Made by a program: the position numbers and the translations under genes. A DNA stretch of 35,359 nt from Dehalococcoidia bacterium (GTDB lineage: Bacteria > Chloroflexota > Dehalococcoidia > UBA2247 > RBG-13-53-26), in the NCBI GenBank assembly GCA_030372995.1, contig JAUCPZ010000047.1, forward strand, positions 1-35,359, given 5' to 3'. Positions 1-8,669 of this stretch are shown here, piece by piece. Each line of letters begins with the position of its first letter. Positions within the stretch are counted from its first letter, which is position 1. Below the pieces are notes generated by a model, which had not been told where the DNA came from, made no database searches, and saw only the letters and a list, made by a program, of their open reading frames with translations.

Positions 1-1271
1 GCCTCAACATAGGCAGCGTTGGCCTCATCCCAAGCGGTCTCTGCTTCCTGCTCTGCCAAGTAGGCTTCGTCCCAAGCCACCTCGCGGTTTTCCCAAGCCT
101 GGTCAAAGGCCAGCTCAGCGTCCTTGGCTTGCTGCAGGGCGGCTATGGCAGCCTGCATCTCCGTCTTGGCAGTCGCGAAATCGCCGCGATACCAAGCGTC
201 CTCTGCATTGTCTTCGTGCGCCTCTGCCGTGGCGGCATAGTTCTGCGCGGCTACGCAGTCAGGATCGAAGTAGTACCACATCTGTTCATACTGGATCCCC
301 AAGAGCCGCACCTCAGCCTGGTCCGCCGACAGAACTACGAAGTTAGAGTCGCCCCAAGTGGTATACCATTCGGATGTGCCATAGACCTCATACGACGCGT
401 ACACTGCCTGGTAGGGAAGTGGTGCTGTCGTGAAGACTATCTTCCCGGTCTCATCGTCAATGGTATAGTCGGTGGTTTGGGCAATGTTGCCGGTGATGGA
501 GTCGTACAACAGCACGATCTCGGAATCCGGCTTGATCGGAGATTCGTCAAGCCAGAACACCGTATTGTACCCGTCGCCTGCGCCGCAGTAGTCCGCATAG
601 GTGTATTGTGCGTAGAGGGTGTTCCCCGCGGCAGGCGCCGTGTCAAACTCGACCGTCCCGGTTGCATCATCCAGATCGTAGGCAGTGCTCGACACGGGAG
701 TGATTGTCTCAGCAGCGTAGTTCACCAGGAACAGGTGTTCCGAATCGGGCACAACTGGAGAATCATCCAGATAGAACGTGGTCGTCACGCCGTTGCCAAC
801 CCCAACGTATTCCCACGCCTGATAGTACCGCACATAGGTGTAACCCTGGGTCTGCCATGTGAAGACTATCTCCCAACTGTGCTGCCAGGCATTCGTCGCC
901 ACGTCGGTCCCCGGAACTGTGAACTCGAAAGCGACTGTCCCGTATTCATAGTAGTCGAGGTCAGCCGGCATGGTGGTGGCGGCAATCTCCGCGTTCCAGT
1001 CGGTCTTGAGCGTGGCTGACTTGAGAACAGCATCCCCGTGTTCGTAGATCCACCAGTTGGCTACCTGTACCTCGAGCCTGGCTGTGCTGCCTGCGGTATA
1101 CTCCACGACCCAGTCCCCATAGTAGTCGTCATACCCTTCGTACACGGGTGAGATCCACTCCCATGTATTGGGATAGATGTCGGCGGACGCTGTTCCCGGG
1201 ATGGCCATGCCGATCATGCCTGCCAGCAGCAAGGCGACAGTTAGCGCCAGCAGTATCCTTGATTTGGTCAC
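1..1271 (-). CDS. Exported repeat protein with C-terminal coiled coil, 3'-truncated by the window edge
   Basis: An open frame of 423 codons runs off the left edge without a stop. It starts at GTG (1271-1269), preceded by AAAGGAGG about 10 nt upstream; the ATG at 1281 is in another frame. The first ~30 residues (MTKSRILLALTVALLLAG...) form a signal peptide ending near TASA. Residues ~143-305 contain two ~80-residue tandem repeats sharing a G-x-G-x-x-T-x-F-x-L-D-x-SP-x-x-PDSE core and a Y-x-x-D-x-x-TG-x-x-x-F-x-TAP half, a beta-rich arrangement like those in phage-tail or surface proteins. From ~340 it is Ala/Glu/Gln/Trp-rich with repeated AWDEA-like units, probably a coiled coil. Function is unknown; I infer an extracellular or envelope role. 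The downstream part, including any anchor, is missing. Confidence 0.8.
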   Translation of the reverse strand, partial: MTKSRILLALTVALLLAGMIGMAIPGTASADIYPNTWEWISPVYEGYDDYYGDWVVEYTAGSTARLEVQVANWWIYEHGDAVLKSATLKTDWNAEIAATTMPADLDYYEYGTVAFEFTVPGTDVATNAWQHSWEIVFTWQTQGYTYVRYYQAWEYVGVGNGVTTTFYLDDSPVVPDSEHLFLVNYAAETITPVSSTAYDLDDATGTVEFDTAPAAGNTLYAQYTYADYCGAGDGYNTVFWLDESPIKPDSEIVLLYDSITGNIAQTTDYTIDDETGKIVFTTAPLPYQAVYASYEVYGTSEWYTTWGDSNFVVLSADQAEVRLLGIQYEQMWYYFDPDCVAAQNYAATAEAHEDNAEDAWYRGDFATAKTEMQAAIAALQQAKDAELAFDQAWENREVAWDEAYLAEQEAETAWDEANAAYVE

Positions 1272-1429
1272 TTTGTTCCATCCTCCTTTCGGCTTCTCAT
1301 TGATCACGATAGGATTACGCCAATTGCCCCCCACTTTGGAAACCTGGAGCAACTTCTCAGCCTACCCGCATTATCACCCCCTTTGACCTCCGTTTCACTT
1401 CCCTTCTCTTCCTGGCCACGTTTGCCCTG

Positions 1430-1457
1430 AGTTTAACACGTGATTCCCTTTTGTCAA
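1430..1457 (-). promoter_or_regulatory. Promoter for the truncated exported protein gene
   Basis: Read on the minus strand: TTGACA (1457-1452), 16 nt, then TAAACT (1435-1430) with an upstream TG giving an extended -10 (TGTTAAACT). Transcription would start near 1423, leaving a leader of ~150 nt before the GTG at 1271. The leader also holds a strong SD-like AAAGGGGGTGAT followed by ATG and only three more codons before a stop (around 1366-1382). That is a possible mini-ORF but may be chance. Confidence 0.55.
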
Positions 1458-1612
1458 TAGGCGTGCTAGAATTCGGGTGTCCGTGGCCAATGACGGAGCA
1501 ACTCTTTACTCAGGTGACGTAAGGCACGGCTCAAAGGTTCCACGCTAGAGAATGCACGTGCCACGCGAAGTCAGCCCAGGGATTATAGGCTGCCACAAGG
1601 AGTACGCGAAAG

Positions 1613-2200
1613 ATGACTAGACGACTTGCCACGGTGAAGCGCGAGACGACAGAGACCAGCGTCAACCTGGAGATCGACATTGATGGCAAAGGTGACTACG
1701 AGATCACCACCGGCATAAGGATGTTCGACCACCTGTTGACGCAGTTGGCCCGCCATGGCGCCTTCGACATTAGGATCGCAGCCACCGGCGCCGACCCGCA
1801 CCATTTGGTCGAAGACGTCGCCATCTCTCTCGGCCGGGCCTTTAACCAAGCCCTCGGAGACAAGCGTGGCATCGTCAGAATGGCCCACGCCGTGATACCC
1901 ATGGACGATGCCCTCGCGCTTGTGGCGGTGGACATCAGCGGCAGGGGCTACTGCGTATCCGAAATGGCCCTCGTGGACCGGAATGTAGCCGACCTCCCCT
2001 CGAACCTGGTGAGCCACTTCCTCGAGAGCTTCGCTTCAGAGGCCCGTCTCAACCTCCACGCCAAGCTGCTCCGCGGCAGCGATGATCACCACAAGGCCGA
2101 GGCAACTTTCAAGGCTCTGGCCCGCTCCCTGGATGCGGCTACGCGCCTCGATCCCAGGATCTCCGGCAAGGTGCCCAGCACCAAGGACGTCATCGACTAG
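1613..2200 (+). CDS. hisB: Imidazoleglycerol-phosphate dehydratase
   Basis: HisB dehydrates imidazoleglycerol phosphate to imidazole-acetol phosphate, the sixth step of histidine synthesis in the cytoplasm. At 195 residues it matches the monofunctional enzyme, with no N-terminal histidinol-phosphatase domain. Visible family signatures are FDHLLTQLARHG (38-49), the Mn-binding HHLVED (63-68) and the second metal motif DDHHKAEA (157-164), which mark the two halves of the duplicated fold. AAGGAG lies 10 nt before the ATG. No other his gene is in the window, so the pathway must be scattered or lie elsewhere. It ends convergent to the dehydrogenase gene, with a hairpin between them. Confidence 0.95.
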   Translation: MTRRLATVKRETTETSVNLEIDIDGKGDYEITTGIRMFDHLLTQLARHGAFDIRIAATGADPHHLVEDVAISLGRAFNQALGDKRGIVRMAHAVIPMDDALALVAVDISGRGYCVSEMALVDRNVADLPSNLVSHFLESFASEARLNLHAKLLRGSDDHHKAEATFKALARSLDAATRLDPRISGKVPSTKDVID

Positions 2201-2218
2201 TCGCCTGGGTTAAGACGC

Positions 2219-2239
2219 GGCCTGCCGCGAAGGCGGGCC
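2219..2239. terminator. Hairpin between convergent hisB and dehydrogenase genes
   Basis: GGCCTGCC (2219-2226) pairs with GGCGGGCC (2232-2239) across a GCGAA loop, 8 bp with one G-T wobble. It lies in the 43-nt gap between two converging genes. There is no clear T-run, so it may be a terminator or mRNA 3'-end stabiliser rather than a classical intrinsic terminator. Confidence 0.45.
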
Positions 2240-2243
2240 CCTA

Positions 2244-2996
2244 CTAGGCAGCTAGGAACCCCGCGTCAACGGCCATGGCGTGACCGGTTACAAAAGAGGC
2301 TGCGTCCGAGCAGAGCCACACCACTGCCTCCCCCACCTCCTGAGGCCTCCCCCACCGTCTCATGGCATTGCCCCGGGTCTCCGACATCATGGGCTGTTTC
2401 ACCAGCCGTTTGGACATCGGCGTGTTGATGCCTCCGGGACAAACCGCGTTTATCCGGATGCCCGCCCTGGCATATTCGAGGGCCGCGGTCCGCGTCAGCA
2501 TGATGACGCCTCCCTTGGAGGCACAGTAGTTGCTCATCCCCCCTAGACCCCTCAAACCGCCGATCGATGCCGTGTTGACGATGACCCCACCGCCCTGCTT
2601 CAGCATCTGCGGAATCTCGTACTTCATGCAAAGCCACACGCCCTTGAGATTGACGGCAATGACCCGGTCCCAGTCTTCCTCAGTGCAATCCGCCGTCTTC
2701 GCCATGGCGCTGTCTATTCCGGCGTTGTTGAACCCACAGTCCAGCCGACCAAAGGTCTCTACCACCTTCTCCACCGCAGCCTTTACCTCCGCCGCAACGG
2801 ACACGTCGCATTTCACAAAGATGGCCTCTCCACCCGCCTCTTCGACCAAACGCACCGTCTCGTGTCCTTCTTCAACCTGTATGTCAGCGATGGCCACCTT
2901 CGCCCCCTCCCGGGCAAACACCAGCGCTGTGCCTCTGCCTATGCCCGAAGAACCACCTGTGATCAAAGCCACTTTGTTGCTCACCAGTCCAGACAT
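2244..2996 (-). CDS. Short-chain dehydrogenase/reductase (FabG/glucose-dehydrogenase-like)
   Basis: A classical 250-residue SDR using NAD(P)(H). The cofactor-binding TGGSSGIG is at 13-20, NNAG at 90-93, and the catalytic set is N116, S144, Y157 and K161 (Y-C-A-S-K). The C-terminal FVTGHAMAVDAGF is typical of the family's last strand. D38 after the second strand (AIADI) suggests an NAD(H) preference; this is inferred from family rules. Substrate cannot be read from the sequence; such proteins reduce 3-oxoacyl chains or oxidise sugars or secondary alcohols. AAGGAGG lies 8 nt before the ATG. A possible extended -10 (TGTTACGAT, 3098-3090) sits upstream. Confidence 0.9.
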   Translation of the reverse strand: MSGLVSNKVALITGGSSGIGRGTALVFAREGAKVAIADIQVEEGHETVRLVEEAGGEAIFVKCDVSVAAEVKAAVEKVVETFGRLDCGFNNAGIDSAMAKTADCTEEDWDRVIAVNLKGVWLCMKYEIPQMLKQGGGVIVNTASIGGLRGLGGMSNYCASKGGVIMLTRTAALEYARAGIRINAVCPGGINTPMSKRLVKQPMMSETRGNAMRRWGRPQEVGEAVVWLCSDAASFVTGHAMAVDAGFLAA

Positions 2997-3171
2997 AGCG
3001 GTCGCCTCCTTCTCCAGCCCTCAACGCCGATTTTTGGGACGGTCCGGGCCGGCAGAACGCGCGTTCTTCACGACGCTGTTCCCATCCTAATCGTAACAAT
3101 TGCCTGCCGCCGTGCGCAATTCCCATTGGCGCGTCTGACCACCGGATAACAACACTTGACCCCGGCAGGCA

Positions 3172-3180
3172 TGCTATGAT
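3172..3180 (+). promoter_or_regulatory. Extended -10 promoter for the metallo-hydrolase gene
   Basis: TGCTATGAT is an extended -10 (TG-n-TATGAT). TTGACC at 3156-3161 is only 13 nt upstream, too close to be a normal -35. Transcription would start near 3187. That excludes the in-frame TTG at 3180 and supports the ATG at 3216 as the start. Confidence 0.45.
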
Positions 3181-3215
3181 TGACCCAGACAACACGCGGA
3201 CCGCTGGGTCTCTCG

Positions 3216-4103
3216 ATGAAGGTCACCGAAGTAGCCGAGAACACCTGCATCCTCGACTGTTCAGAAGATGTTGGCTTCTCTCTCAGCGAGGTAGCCTACC
3301 TGCTCACCGGCGACAGTCCTGTGCTGATCGAGCCTGGTTCAACAACGACGGCTTCCAGACTGTTGGCGGCGTCGAAGGACGCGGGCATCGATTTCAACCG
3401 TCTTTCCTACATCATCCCCACCCACATCCATGTGGACCATGGAGGCGGCGCCGGCTACCTCGCCCGCCACCTCCCCCACGTCAAGGTCGTCCTGCACCCG
3501 CGCGGTGCGAAGAACATGGCCGACCCGGCCAGACTGGTGGCCGCCACCAAACTCGTCTTCGGGGATGACTTCGAGCAGCGCTTCGGGCCAATAATGCCCA
3601 TACCCGAGCGGCAGATGCACGTCGTCCAGGACAACGAAGTGCTGCGCGCGGGAGGAAGGGATCTCACGGTACTCTTCACGCCGGGACATGCCTCTCACCA
3701 CATCTCCGTCTATGATCGCCTTACGCAGGGGGTATTCCCGGGCGAGGCTCTGGGATTCATAGCCACCAGCATGCCGGACTTCCCGCTCCCGGCGGCCGTC
3801 CCACCTTTCGACCTACCGCTCTACATCCAGTCAATTGACAGGCTGGCCGATCTTGCACCCGGAGTCGCCTTCTACTCGCACTGTGGGCCCCGCTCCGATC
3901 CCAAACACCTCATCCGCGCCATACGACGTACTTCTATTGAGATCGGTCGGATCGTGGAGATGGCAGTGCGGGAAGGCAAGAAGGAAGAGCAGATCTGGAC
4001 GCTGATCTCAGACTACGTCAGGATGAGCACAAACGGCGGAGAACTGCCTCCCGAGTTCCTTCTCGGTCTCTCGGCCTACGTATCTTACTTCCGCCGCACC
4101 TGA
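3216..4103 (+). CDS. Metallo-beta-lactamase-fold hydrolase
   Basis: A 295-residue soluble hydrolase of the glyoxalase-II/MBL superfamily. The zinc motif H-x-H-x-D-H is seen as THIHVDHGG (H70, H72, D74, H75). Further metal-ligand candidates are H158 (TPGHASHH) and H222 (YSHCGP). The usual bridging Asp appears to be Glu (FPGEALG, E177), an unusual but possible substitution. An extra C-terminal helical region (after ~230) resembles MBL proteins of unknown substrate. The ATG at 3216 is chosen over TTG 3180 because an extended -10 overlaps the latter and the conserved N-terminus begins at MKVTEVAENT. No clear SD is visible. The substrate (thioester, lactone or phosphodiester) is not predictable. 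Confidence 0.85.
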   Translation: MKVTEVAENTCILDCSEDVGFSLSEVAYLLTGDSPVLIEPGSTTTASRLLAASKDAGIDFNRLSYIIPTHIHVDHGGGAGYLARHLPHVKVVLHPRGAKNMADPARLVAATKLVFGDDFEQRFGPIMPIPERQMHVVQDNEVLRAGGRDLTVLFTPGHASHHISVYDRLTQGVFPGEALGFIATSMPDFPLPAAVPPFDLPLYIQSIDRLADLAPGVAFYSHCGPRSDPKHLIRAIRRTSIEIGRIVEMAVREGKKEEQIWTLISDYVRMSTNGGELPPEFLLGLSAYVSYFRRT

Positions 4104-4323
4104 TGCATCTAATCTCGTGCATCGTCACATTTGACGCAGGGCTGTTCCTGATCCATTCCTACGGACTTTGCAGCCAGCGGATTCTCGCCGACCACGTCGA
4201 AGCGGGGAAGCGTCGGACACCACGCGGAAACCACACCAGCCAGCATCTCTGAATGGTACCGCCATGAAGCAGGCCGCGGGAAAGGGTGACGCAGGGAAAC
4301 CGCGCCCACCGCCGCAATCAAGG

Positions 4324-5808
4324 CTATGCGGCCGGCGTATCAGACAGCTTCCGTACTGCCGCCCTGACCCGCTTCAGGCACCTCTCCTTGCCCACGACGG
4401 CCATCGTATCGAACAGCGGAGGAGCCGCAGTCCGTCCGGTCACCGCCACTCGGAGCAACCCGAAGAGGTCACCGGTCCTCACTGACGTCCTCTCGGCCAG
4501 CGCACGCAGCGGCGCCTCCAGGCCCGCCGCATCAAACGTGACTACCGAACCCAAGACAGCAGCCGCCGCGGTCAGCAGTTCCCGTGCCTGTTCTCTGCTC
4601 ATCCCGCCCTTCAGCAGCAATTCTGCGGGGTAGTCCAGGTCCTCCACAAAGAAGAATGCCGCGTTCTCCGGCAACTCGGCCAGCGTCTTCACCCGTTCCC
4701 GCTGCAGAGTCACCACCTGACCCACGTATCGGAGATCCAGCGGCCGCTCTACCTCCTGCGGAAGCTGTCTCTCGTAGAAGGGCAGAGCCCGCTCCGCTAG
4801 CTCTGACGGGCTCAGTTTGCGAATGTAGAATCCATTCAGCCACTGCAGCTTCTTTATGTCAAACACCGCCGCAGTGCGGCTGATGCGGTCGAGCGAGAAG
4901 TGCCTCACCAAGTCTTCCCGGCTGATCACGTCGGTCTTGTCATCCAGCGACCAGCCGAGCAAAGCCAGGAAGTTGAAGATGGCCTCCGGCAAGTATCCTT
5001 CGTCCCTGTACTCCAGCAGGGCTGTGGCACCGTGCCTCTTGCTCAGCTTCGATTTGTCCGGCCCCAGAATCATGGGCAGGTGCGCATAAAGTGGCGGCGT
5101 CCAGCCGAAGGCTTTGTACAGGAGCACGTGTCTGGGCGTGGATGAAAGCCACTCGTCGGCCCGCATCACGTGGCTGACTTGCATGCTGTGATCATCGACG
5201 ACATTGGCCAGATGATAGGTGGGGTACCCGTCAGACTTCAGCAGCACGAGGTCATCGAGCTCAGCATTGCTGAACGTTATGTCACCGCGGATCAGGTCAT
5301 GAAAGGTCGTCTGCCCGGCAAGAGGGACCTTGAACCGAATCACCGGCACCACACCCCCGGCTTCGGCCTTTGCCTGTTCGTCCGCACTGAGCTCCCGGCA
5401 ATGGCGATCGTAGGTCCTCACCGACTCCTTGCGCCCCACCATTTCGGTGTGCATCCGCGCCAGCCGCTCTGGCGAGCAATAGCACCGGTAGGCGTGGCCA
5501 GCCTCCACCAACTCATGTGCGTAGCGCCGGTAGAGCTCGAGCCGTTCTGACTGGAAGTAAGGGCCAAAAGGACCGCCGACCTCCGGCCCTTCATCCCAGT
5601 CCAGCCCCAGCCAACGGAGGCTCTCCAGTATCTGCTCCACCGCCCCCTCGACCTTGCGCGACTGATCTGTGTCCTCGATCCGGACGATGAACTTGCCGCC
5701 TGTGTGCCGCGCGAACAGCCAGTTGAACAGCGCGGTCCGGATATTCCCAATGTGCGGGTAGCCGGTCGGGCTGGGTGCATACCTGACTCTGACGTCCTCG
5801 GTGCTCAT
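4324..5808 (-). CDS. gltX: Glutamate--tRNA ligase
   Basis: Class I aminoacyl-tRNA synthetase charging tRNA-Glu. The N-terminus VRYAPSPTGYPHIGN carries the HIGH-type signature (residues ~7-22), and KLSKRHG near 254-260 is the KMSKS-type loop; IEDTD and the all-helical C-terminal anticodon-binding region follow, 494 residues in all. The open frame extends 18 codons upstream to 5862, but an extended -10 at 5853-5861 overlaps that extension and the family normally begins just before VRVRYAPSPTG, so the ATG at 5808 is preferred. glnS lies divergently next door, so this GluRS need not misacylate tRNA-Gln; that is inference. Confidence 0.95.
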   Translation of the reverse strand: MSTEDVRVRYAPSPTGYPHIGNIRTALFNWLFARHTGGKFIVRIEDTDQSRKVEGAVEQILESLRWLGLDWDEGPEVGGPFGPYFQSERLELYRRYAHELVEAGHAYRCYCSPERLARMHTEMVGRKESVRTYDRHCRELSADEQAKAEAGGVVPVIRFKVPLAGQTTFHDLIRGDITFSNAELDDLVLLKSDGYPTYHLANVVDDHSMQVSHVMRADEWLSSTPRHVLLYKAFGWTPPLYAHLPMILGPDKSKLSKRHGATALLEYRDEGYLPEAIFNFLALLGWSLDDKTDVISREDLVRHFSLDRISRTAAVFDIKKLQWLNGFYIRKLSPSELAERALPFYERQLPQEVERPLDLRYVGQVVTLQRERVKTLAELPENAAFFFVEDLDYPAELLLKGGMSREQARELLTAAAAVLGSVVTFDAAGLEAPLRALAERTSVRTGDLFGLLRVAVTGRTAAPPLFDTMAVVGKERCLKRVRAAVRKLSDTPAA

Positions 5809-5852
5809 GCTTGTATGCGAACAGTCGTTTGCTCTCTCAAGCGACGGCATCC

Positions 5853-5861
5853 ATTCTAGCA
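5853..5861 (-). promoter_or_regulatory. Extended -10 promoter for gltX
   Basis: Read on the minus strand TGCTAGAAT: TG-n followed by TAGAAT (5858-5853). A weak TTGGAC lies at 5883-5878 with 19-nt spacing. The transcript would begin near 5846, giving a leader of ~38 nt before the ATG at 5808. Confidence 0.5.
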
Positions 5862-5908
5862 TCGACGGTCGCCGCTAGTCCAAGACGGGTTTGCCGGCAC
5901 AACGGCCT

Positions 5909-5936
5909 TTGACAAAACGCGTGCCTAACCTATACT
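5909..5936 (+). promoter_or_regulatory. Sigma-70-type promoter for glnS
   Basis: TTGACA (5909-5914), 16 nt, TATACT (5931-5936). This is one of the best consensus matches in the window. The start would be near 5943, with a ~77-nt leader to the GTG at 6020. Confidence 0.7.
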
Positions 5937-6019
5937 TACTGTGAGAATCAACCAGACAGCCAAGGCTGAGACAATCTGACCACGGTGGAGAACCAGCCTC
6001 TGCCCAAGGAGAACTCACG

Positions 6020-7696
6020 GTGTCCGAACAGCCTGCGCCCTCTGACTTCATCCGGGATATTATTGACGAGGATATCAGGACCAACCGATTCGGTGGCCGC
6101 GTGCACACGCGTTTCCCGCCGGAGCCGAACGGCTACCTTCATATCGGCCATGCGAAATCGATCTGCCTCAACTTCGGCATCGCCGCCCAATACCATGGCC
6201 TCTGCAATCTCCGCTTCGACGACACCAACCCCACCAAGGAAGAGCAGGAGTACGTCGATTCGATCCTGGACAGCGTGCGGTGGCTCGGGTTTGACTGGGA
6301 GGATCGGCTCTACTACGCGTCCGACTACTTCGAACAGATGCACGAATATGCCGTGCAGTTGATAAAGGCCGGCAAGGCCTATGTCGATGATTTGAGCGCG
6401 GACGAGATCAGGGAATACAGGGGCACTCTCACCCAGCCAGGCAGGGAGAGCCCTTACCGCAACCGCTCCGTAGAGGAGAACCTCGATCTGTTCGCCCGCA
6501 TGCGGGCGGGGGAGTTCGAGGACGGTTCCCGAGTGCTTCGGGCCAAGATCGACATGGCTTCGCCGAACCTCAACATGCGTGATCCGGTGATGTATCGCAT
6601 CTTGCATGCTGACCATCACCGCACCGGTAGCAAGTGGTGCATTTACCCGATGTACGATTGGGCGCACGGCATCGAGGACTCGATCGAAGGGATTACACAC
6701 TCCATCTGCACGCTGGAATTTGAGGACCATCGCCCGCTCTACGACTGGTTTCTGGACCAGTTGGGCATCTATCATCCGCGGCAGATAGAATTCGCCCGAC
6801 TGAACCTCTCTTACACTGTCATGAGCAAGCGCAAGCTCCTGCAGTTGGTAGAGAAGGGATACGTGTCCGGTTGGGACGATCCGCGGATGCCCACCATCGC
6901 CGGATTGCGCAGACGTGGTTACACGCCGAGTTCCATCCGCGACTTCTGCGATCGCATCGGTGTGGCCAAGACAGACAGCACCATTGACATAGCGCTACTG
7001 GAGCATTGCATCCGCGAAGACCTCAACCGCAGCGCTCCGCGTGTTATGGCCGTGTTGAACCCCCTCCGCGTCATCATCGACAACTACCCCGAGGGCCAGA
7101 CCGAGGAGCTGGATGCCATCAACAACCCGGAAGACCCTGCTGCCGGAACACGGAAGGTGCCCTTCTCGCGCGTGCTCTACATCGAACGGGATGACTTCCG
7201 GGAGCAGCCCCCGCCCAAGTTCTTCCGCCTCGCGCCCGGCCGCGAGGTGCGGCTGCGATACGCTTATCTCATCACCTGCATCGGCGTGAAGAAGGACGAG
7301 AAGACAGGCGAGGTTGTTGAGCTGCATTGCACGTATGATCCCGCAACGCGCGGCGGAGACGCACCGGACGGGCGCAAAGTACGAGGAACCATCCACTGGG
7401 TGTCAGCGGCTCACGCGTTGCCGGCCGAGGTGCGGTTGTACGACCGCCTGTTCACTGTGGAGAACCCGGGGGATGTTGAAGGTGGCTGCGAGAGCGTCAT
7501 CAACCCGAAATCGCTGGAGGTCCTGACAGGCTACGTGGAACCGAGCCTGGCCGGCGCAGCATCCGGCACGTCCTACCAGTTTGAAAGGCTTGGCTACTTC
7601 TGCACCGACTTGAAGGACTCGTCTGCCCAGCGCCTGGTTTTCAACCGGACGGTTCCCTTGAGGGATTCCTGGGCCAAGATAGAGAAACGTCTGTGA
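6020..7696 (+). CDS. glnS: Glutamine--tRNA ligase
   Basis: GlnRS charges tRNA-Gln directly with glutamine. The 558-residue protein carries [16 protein letters not shown] (HIGH at 41-44), DDTNP, and the KMSKS-type VMSKRK near 268, followed by the two beta-barrel anticodon-binding domains ([11 protein letters not shown]..., [16 protein letters not shown]..., IHWVSA). These are specific to GlnRS rather than GluRS. AAGGAG is 8 nt before the GTG start at 6020, and the next residues [17 protein letters not shown] match the family start. It is divergent from gltX, sharing a ~210-nt intergenic region. Bacterial GlnRS is thought to derive from eukaryotes by ancient transfer. Confidence 0.97.
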   Translation: MSEQPAPSDFIRDIIDEDIRTNRFGGRVHTRFPPEPNGYLHIGHAKSICLNFGIAAQYHGLCNLRFDDTNPTKEEQEYVDSILDSVRWLGFDWEDRLYYASDYFEQMHEYAVQLIKAGKAYVDDLSADEIREYRGTLTQPGRESPYRNRSVEENLDLFARMRAGEFEDGSRVLRAKIDMASPNLNMRDPVMYRILHADHHRTGSKWCIYPMYDWAHGIEDSIEGITHSICTLEFEDHRPLYDWFLDQLGIYHPRQIEFARLNLSYTVMSKRKLLQLVEKGYVSGWDDPRMPTIAGLRRRGYTPSSIRDFCDRIGVAKTDSTIDIALLEHCIREDLNRSAPRVMAVLNPLRVIIDNYPEGQTEELDAINNPEDPAAGTRKVPFSRVLYIERDDFREQPPPKFFRLAPGREVRLRYAYLITCIGVKKDEKTGEVVELHCTYDPATRGGDAPDGRKVRGTIHWVSAAHALPAEVRLYDRLFTVENPGDVEGGCESVINPKSLEVLTGYVEPSLAGAASGTSYQFERLGYFCTDLKDSSAQRLVFNRTVPLRDSWAKIEKRL

Positions 7697-7739
7697 CGAA
7701 CAGGCCCAGGGTAGCGGCCGCTTCCGCGCCACGGTTCAT

Positions 7740-8669
7740 CTATGATGGCGCTGCCTGAACCGAGGAGACTGTCTCCAGCGCCGCCTGCAGATCTGCCGGC
7801 AATTCCGCACTGAATTCCACGTACTTCCCGCTTCCCGGCAGCCTCAAGCCCAGCGTCCTGGCATGCACAAACTGCCGGCCGAGCCAGGGCACCCTCACGC
7901 CGTACACGGTATCGCCGACCACCGGCCAGCCCTTGTGCGAGAAGTGGACCCTGATCTGATGGGTCCGCCCCGTCTCCAAGGTTGCCTCCACCTCTGAGTA
8001 TCCCTTGAAGCGTCTGGTGACCCTGTACAACGTCCGCGAGGGTCTGCCACCCTCGATCACCGCCATCCTCTTGCGGTCCCTGGGGTGCCGCCCGATAGGT
8101 GCTTCGATTGCACCCTGGGCTGGAGAAGGCAAGCCCTTGACTAGCACGACGTAACGCTTCAGCACGCGATGACCCTTCATTTGGGAGGACAGATACAACT
8201 GAGCGGCCTTGTTCTTGGCGACCACCATCACCCCTGAAGTATCCTTGTCCAGCCGGTGCACCACGCCTGGCCTGACTGAGCTCTCGATACTGGCCAGTTG
8301 CGGGCAGTGGGCCAGAATCGCATTCATCAGAGTATGGTGGGGATGGCCCGGGGCCGGGTATACCGTGAGCCCCGCCGGCTTATTGACTACGAGGATGTCA
8401 GCATCCTCGTAGATGATGTCGAGAGGCATGTCCTCAGGGACCAGTACGGGGGACGGCTGGGGCGGGGGCAAATCAACCTGGACGACGTCACCGACCTTCA
8501 CCTTGCGGCTCGCCTTGACCGCTTCGCCGTTCACCAGAACATGTCCTTCTTCAATGAGCCTCCGCACGAAGGAACGAGACAGACCTTCCTGGTGCTGGCT
8601 GATGAAGAGGTCCACTCGCACACCGGACGTGTCTGCCGAAATCAAGAACCGCTGGCCTGCGTCCGTCAT
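7740..8669 (-). CDS. rluD: RluD-family 23S rRNA pseudouridine synthase
   Basis: This 309-residue protein converts uridines in large-subunit rRNA to pseudouridine. An N-terminal S4 RNA-binding domain (RVDLFISQHQEGLSRSFVRRLIEEGHVLVNGE, ~18-50) is followed by the catalytic RluA/RluD domain with HRLDKDTSG (catalytic D141) and GRTHQIRVH. The frame is open to 8747, but the ATG at 8669 overlaps the lspA stop as ATGA, with AAGGAG just upstream inside lspA, so translation is probably coupled. It is the third gene of traR-lspA-rluD, an arrangement common in bacteria. RluD versus RluC/RluA specificity cannot be separated by eye. Confidence 0.93.
   Translation of the reverse strand: MTDAGQRFLISADTSGVRVDLFISQHQEGLSRSFVRRLIEEGHVLVNGEAVKASRKVKVGDVVQVDLPPPQPSPVLVPEDMPLDIIYEDADILVVNKPAGLTVYPAPGHPHHTLMNAILAHCPQLASIESSVRPGVVHRLDKDTSGVMVVAKNKAAQLYLSSQMKGHRVLKRYVVLVKGLPSPAQGAIEAPIGRHPRDRKRMAVIEGGRPSRTLYRVTRRFKGYSEVEATLETGRTHQIRVHFSHKGWPVVGDTVYGVRVPWLGRQFVHARTLGLRLPGSGKYVEFSAELPADLQAALETVSSVQAAPS

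Noticed and set aside
129..1019. 296-codon plus-strand frame at the left end
   Set aside because: Antisense to the clear exported protein with signal peptide, SD and promoter; no motif in the frame.
4104..4323. Small inverted repeats between the convergent hydrolase and gltX genes (GATGCA...TGCATC)
   Set aside because: 6 bp arms with a 10-nt loop and no T-run; too weak to call a terminator.
5948..6775. 275-codon minus-strand frame over the start of glnS
   Set aside because: Shadow of glnS, which has HIGH, MSK, SD and promoter.
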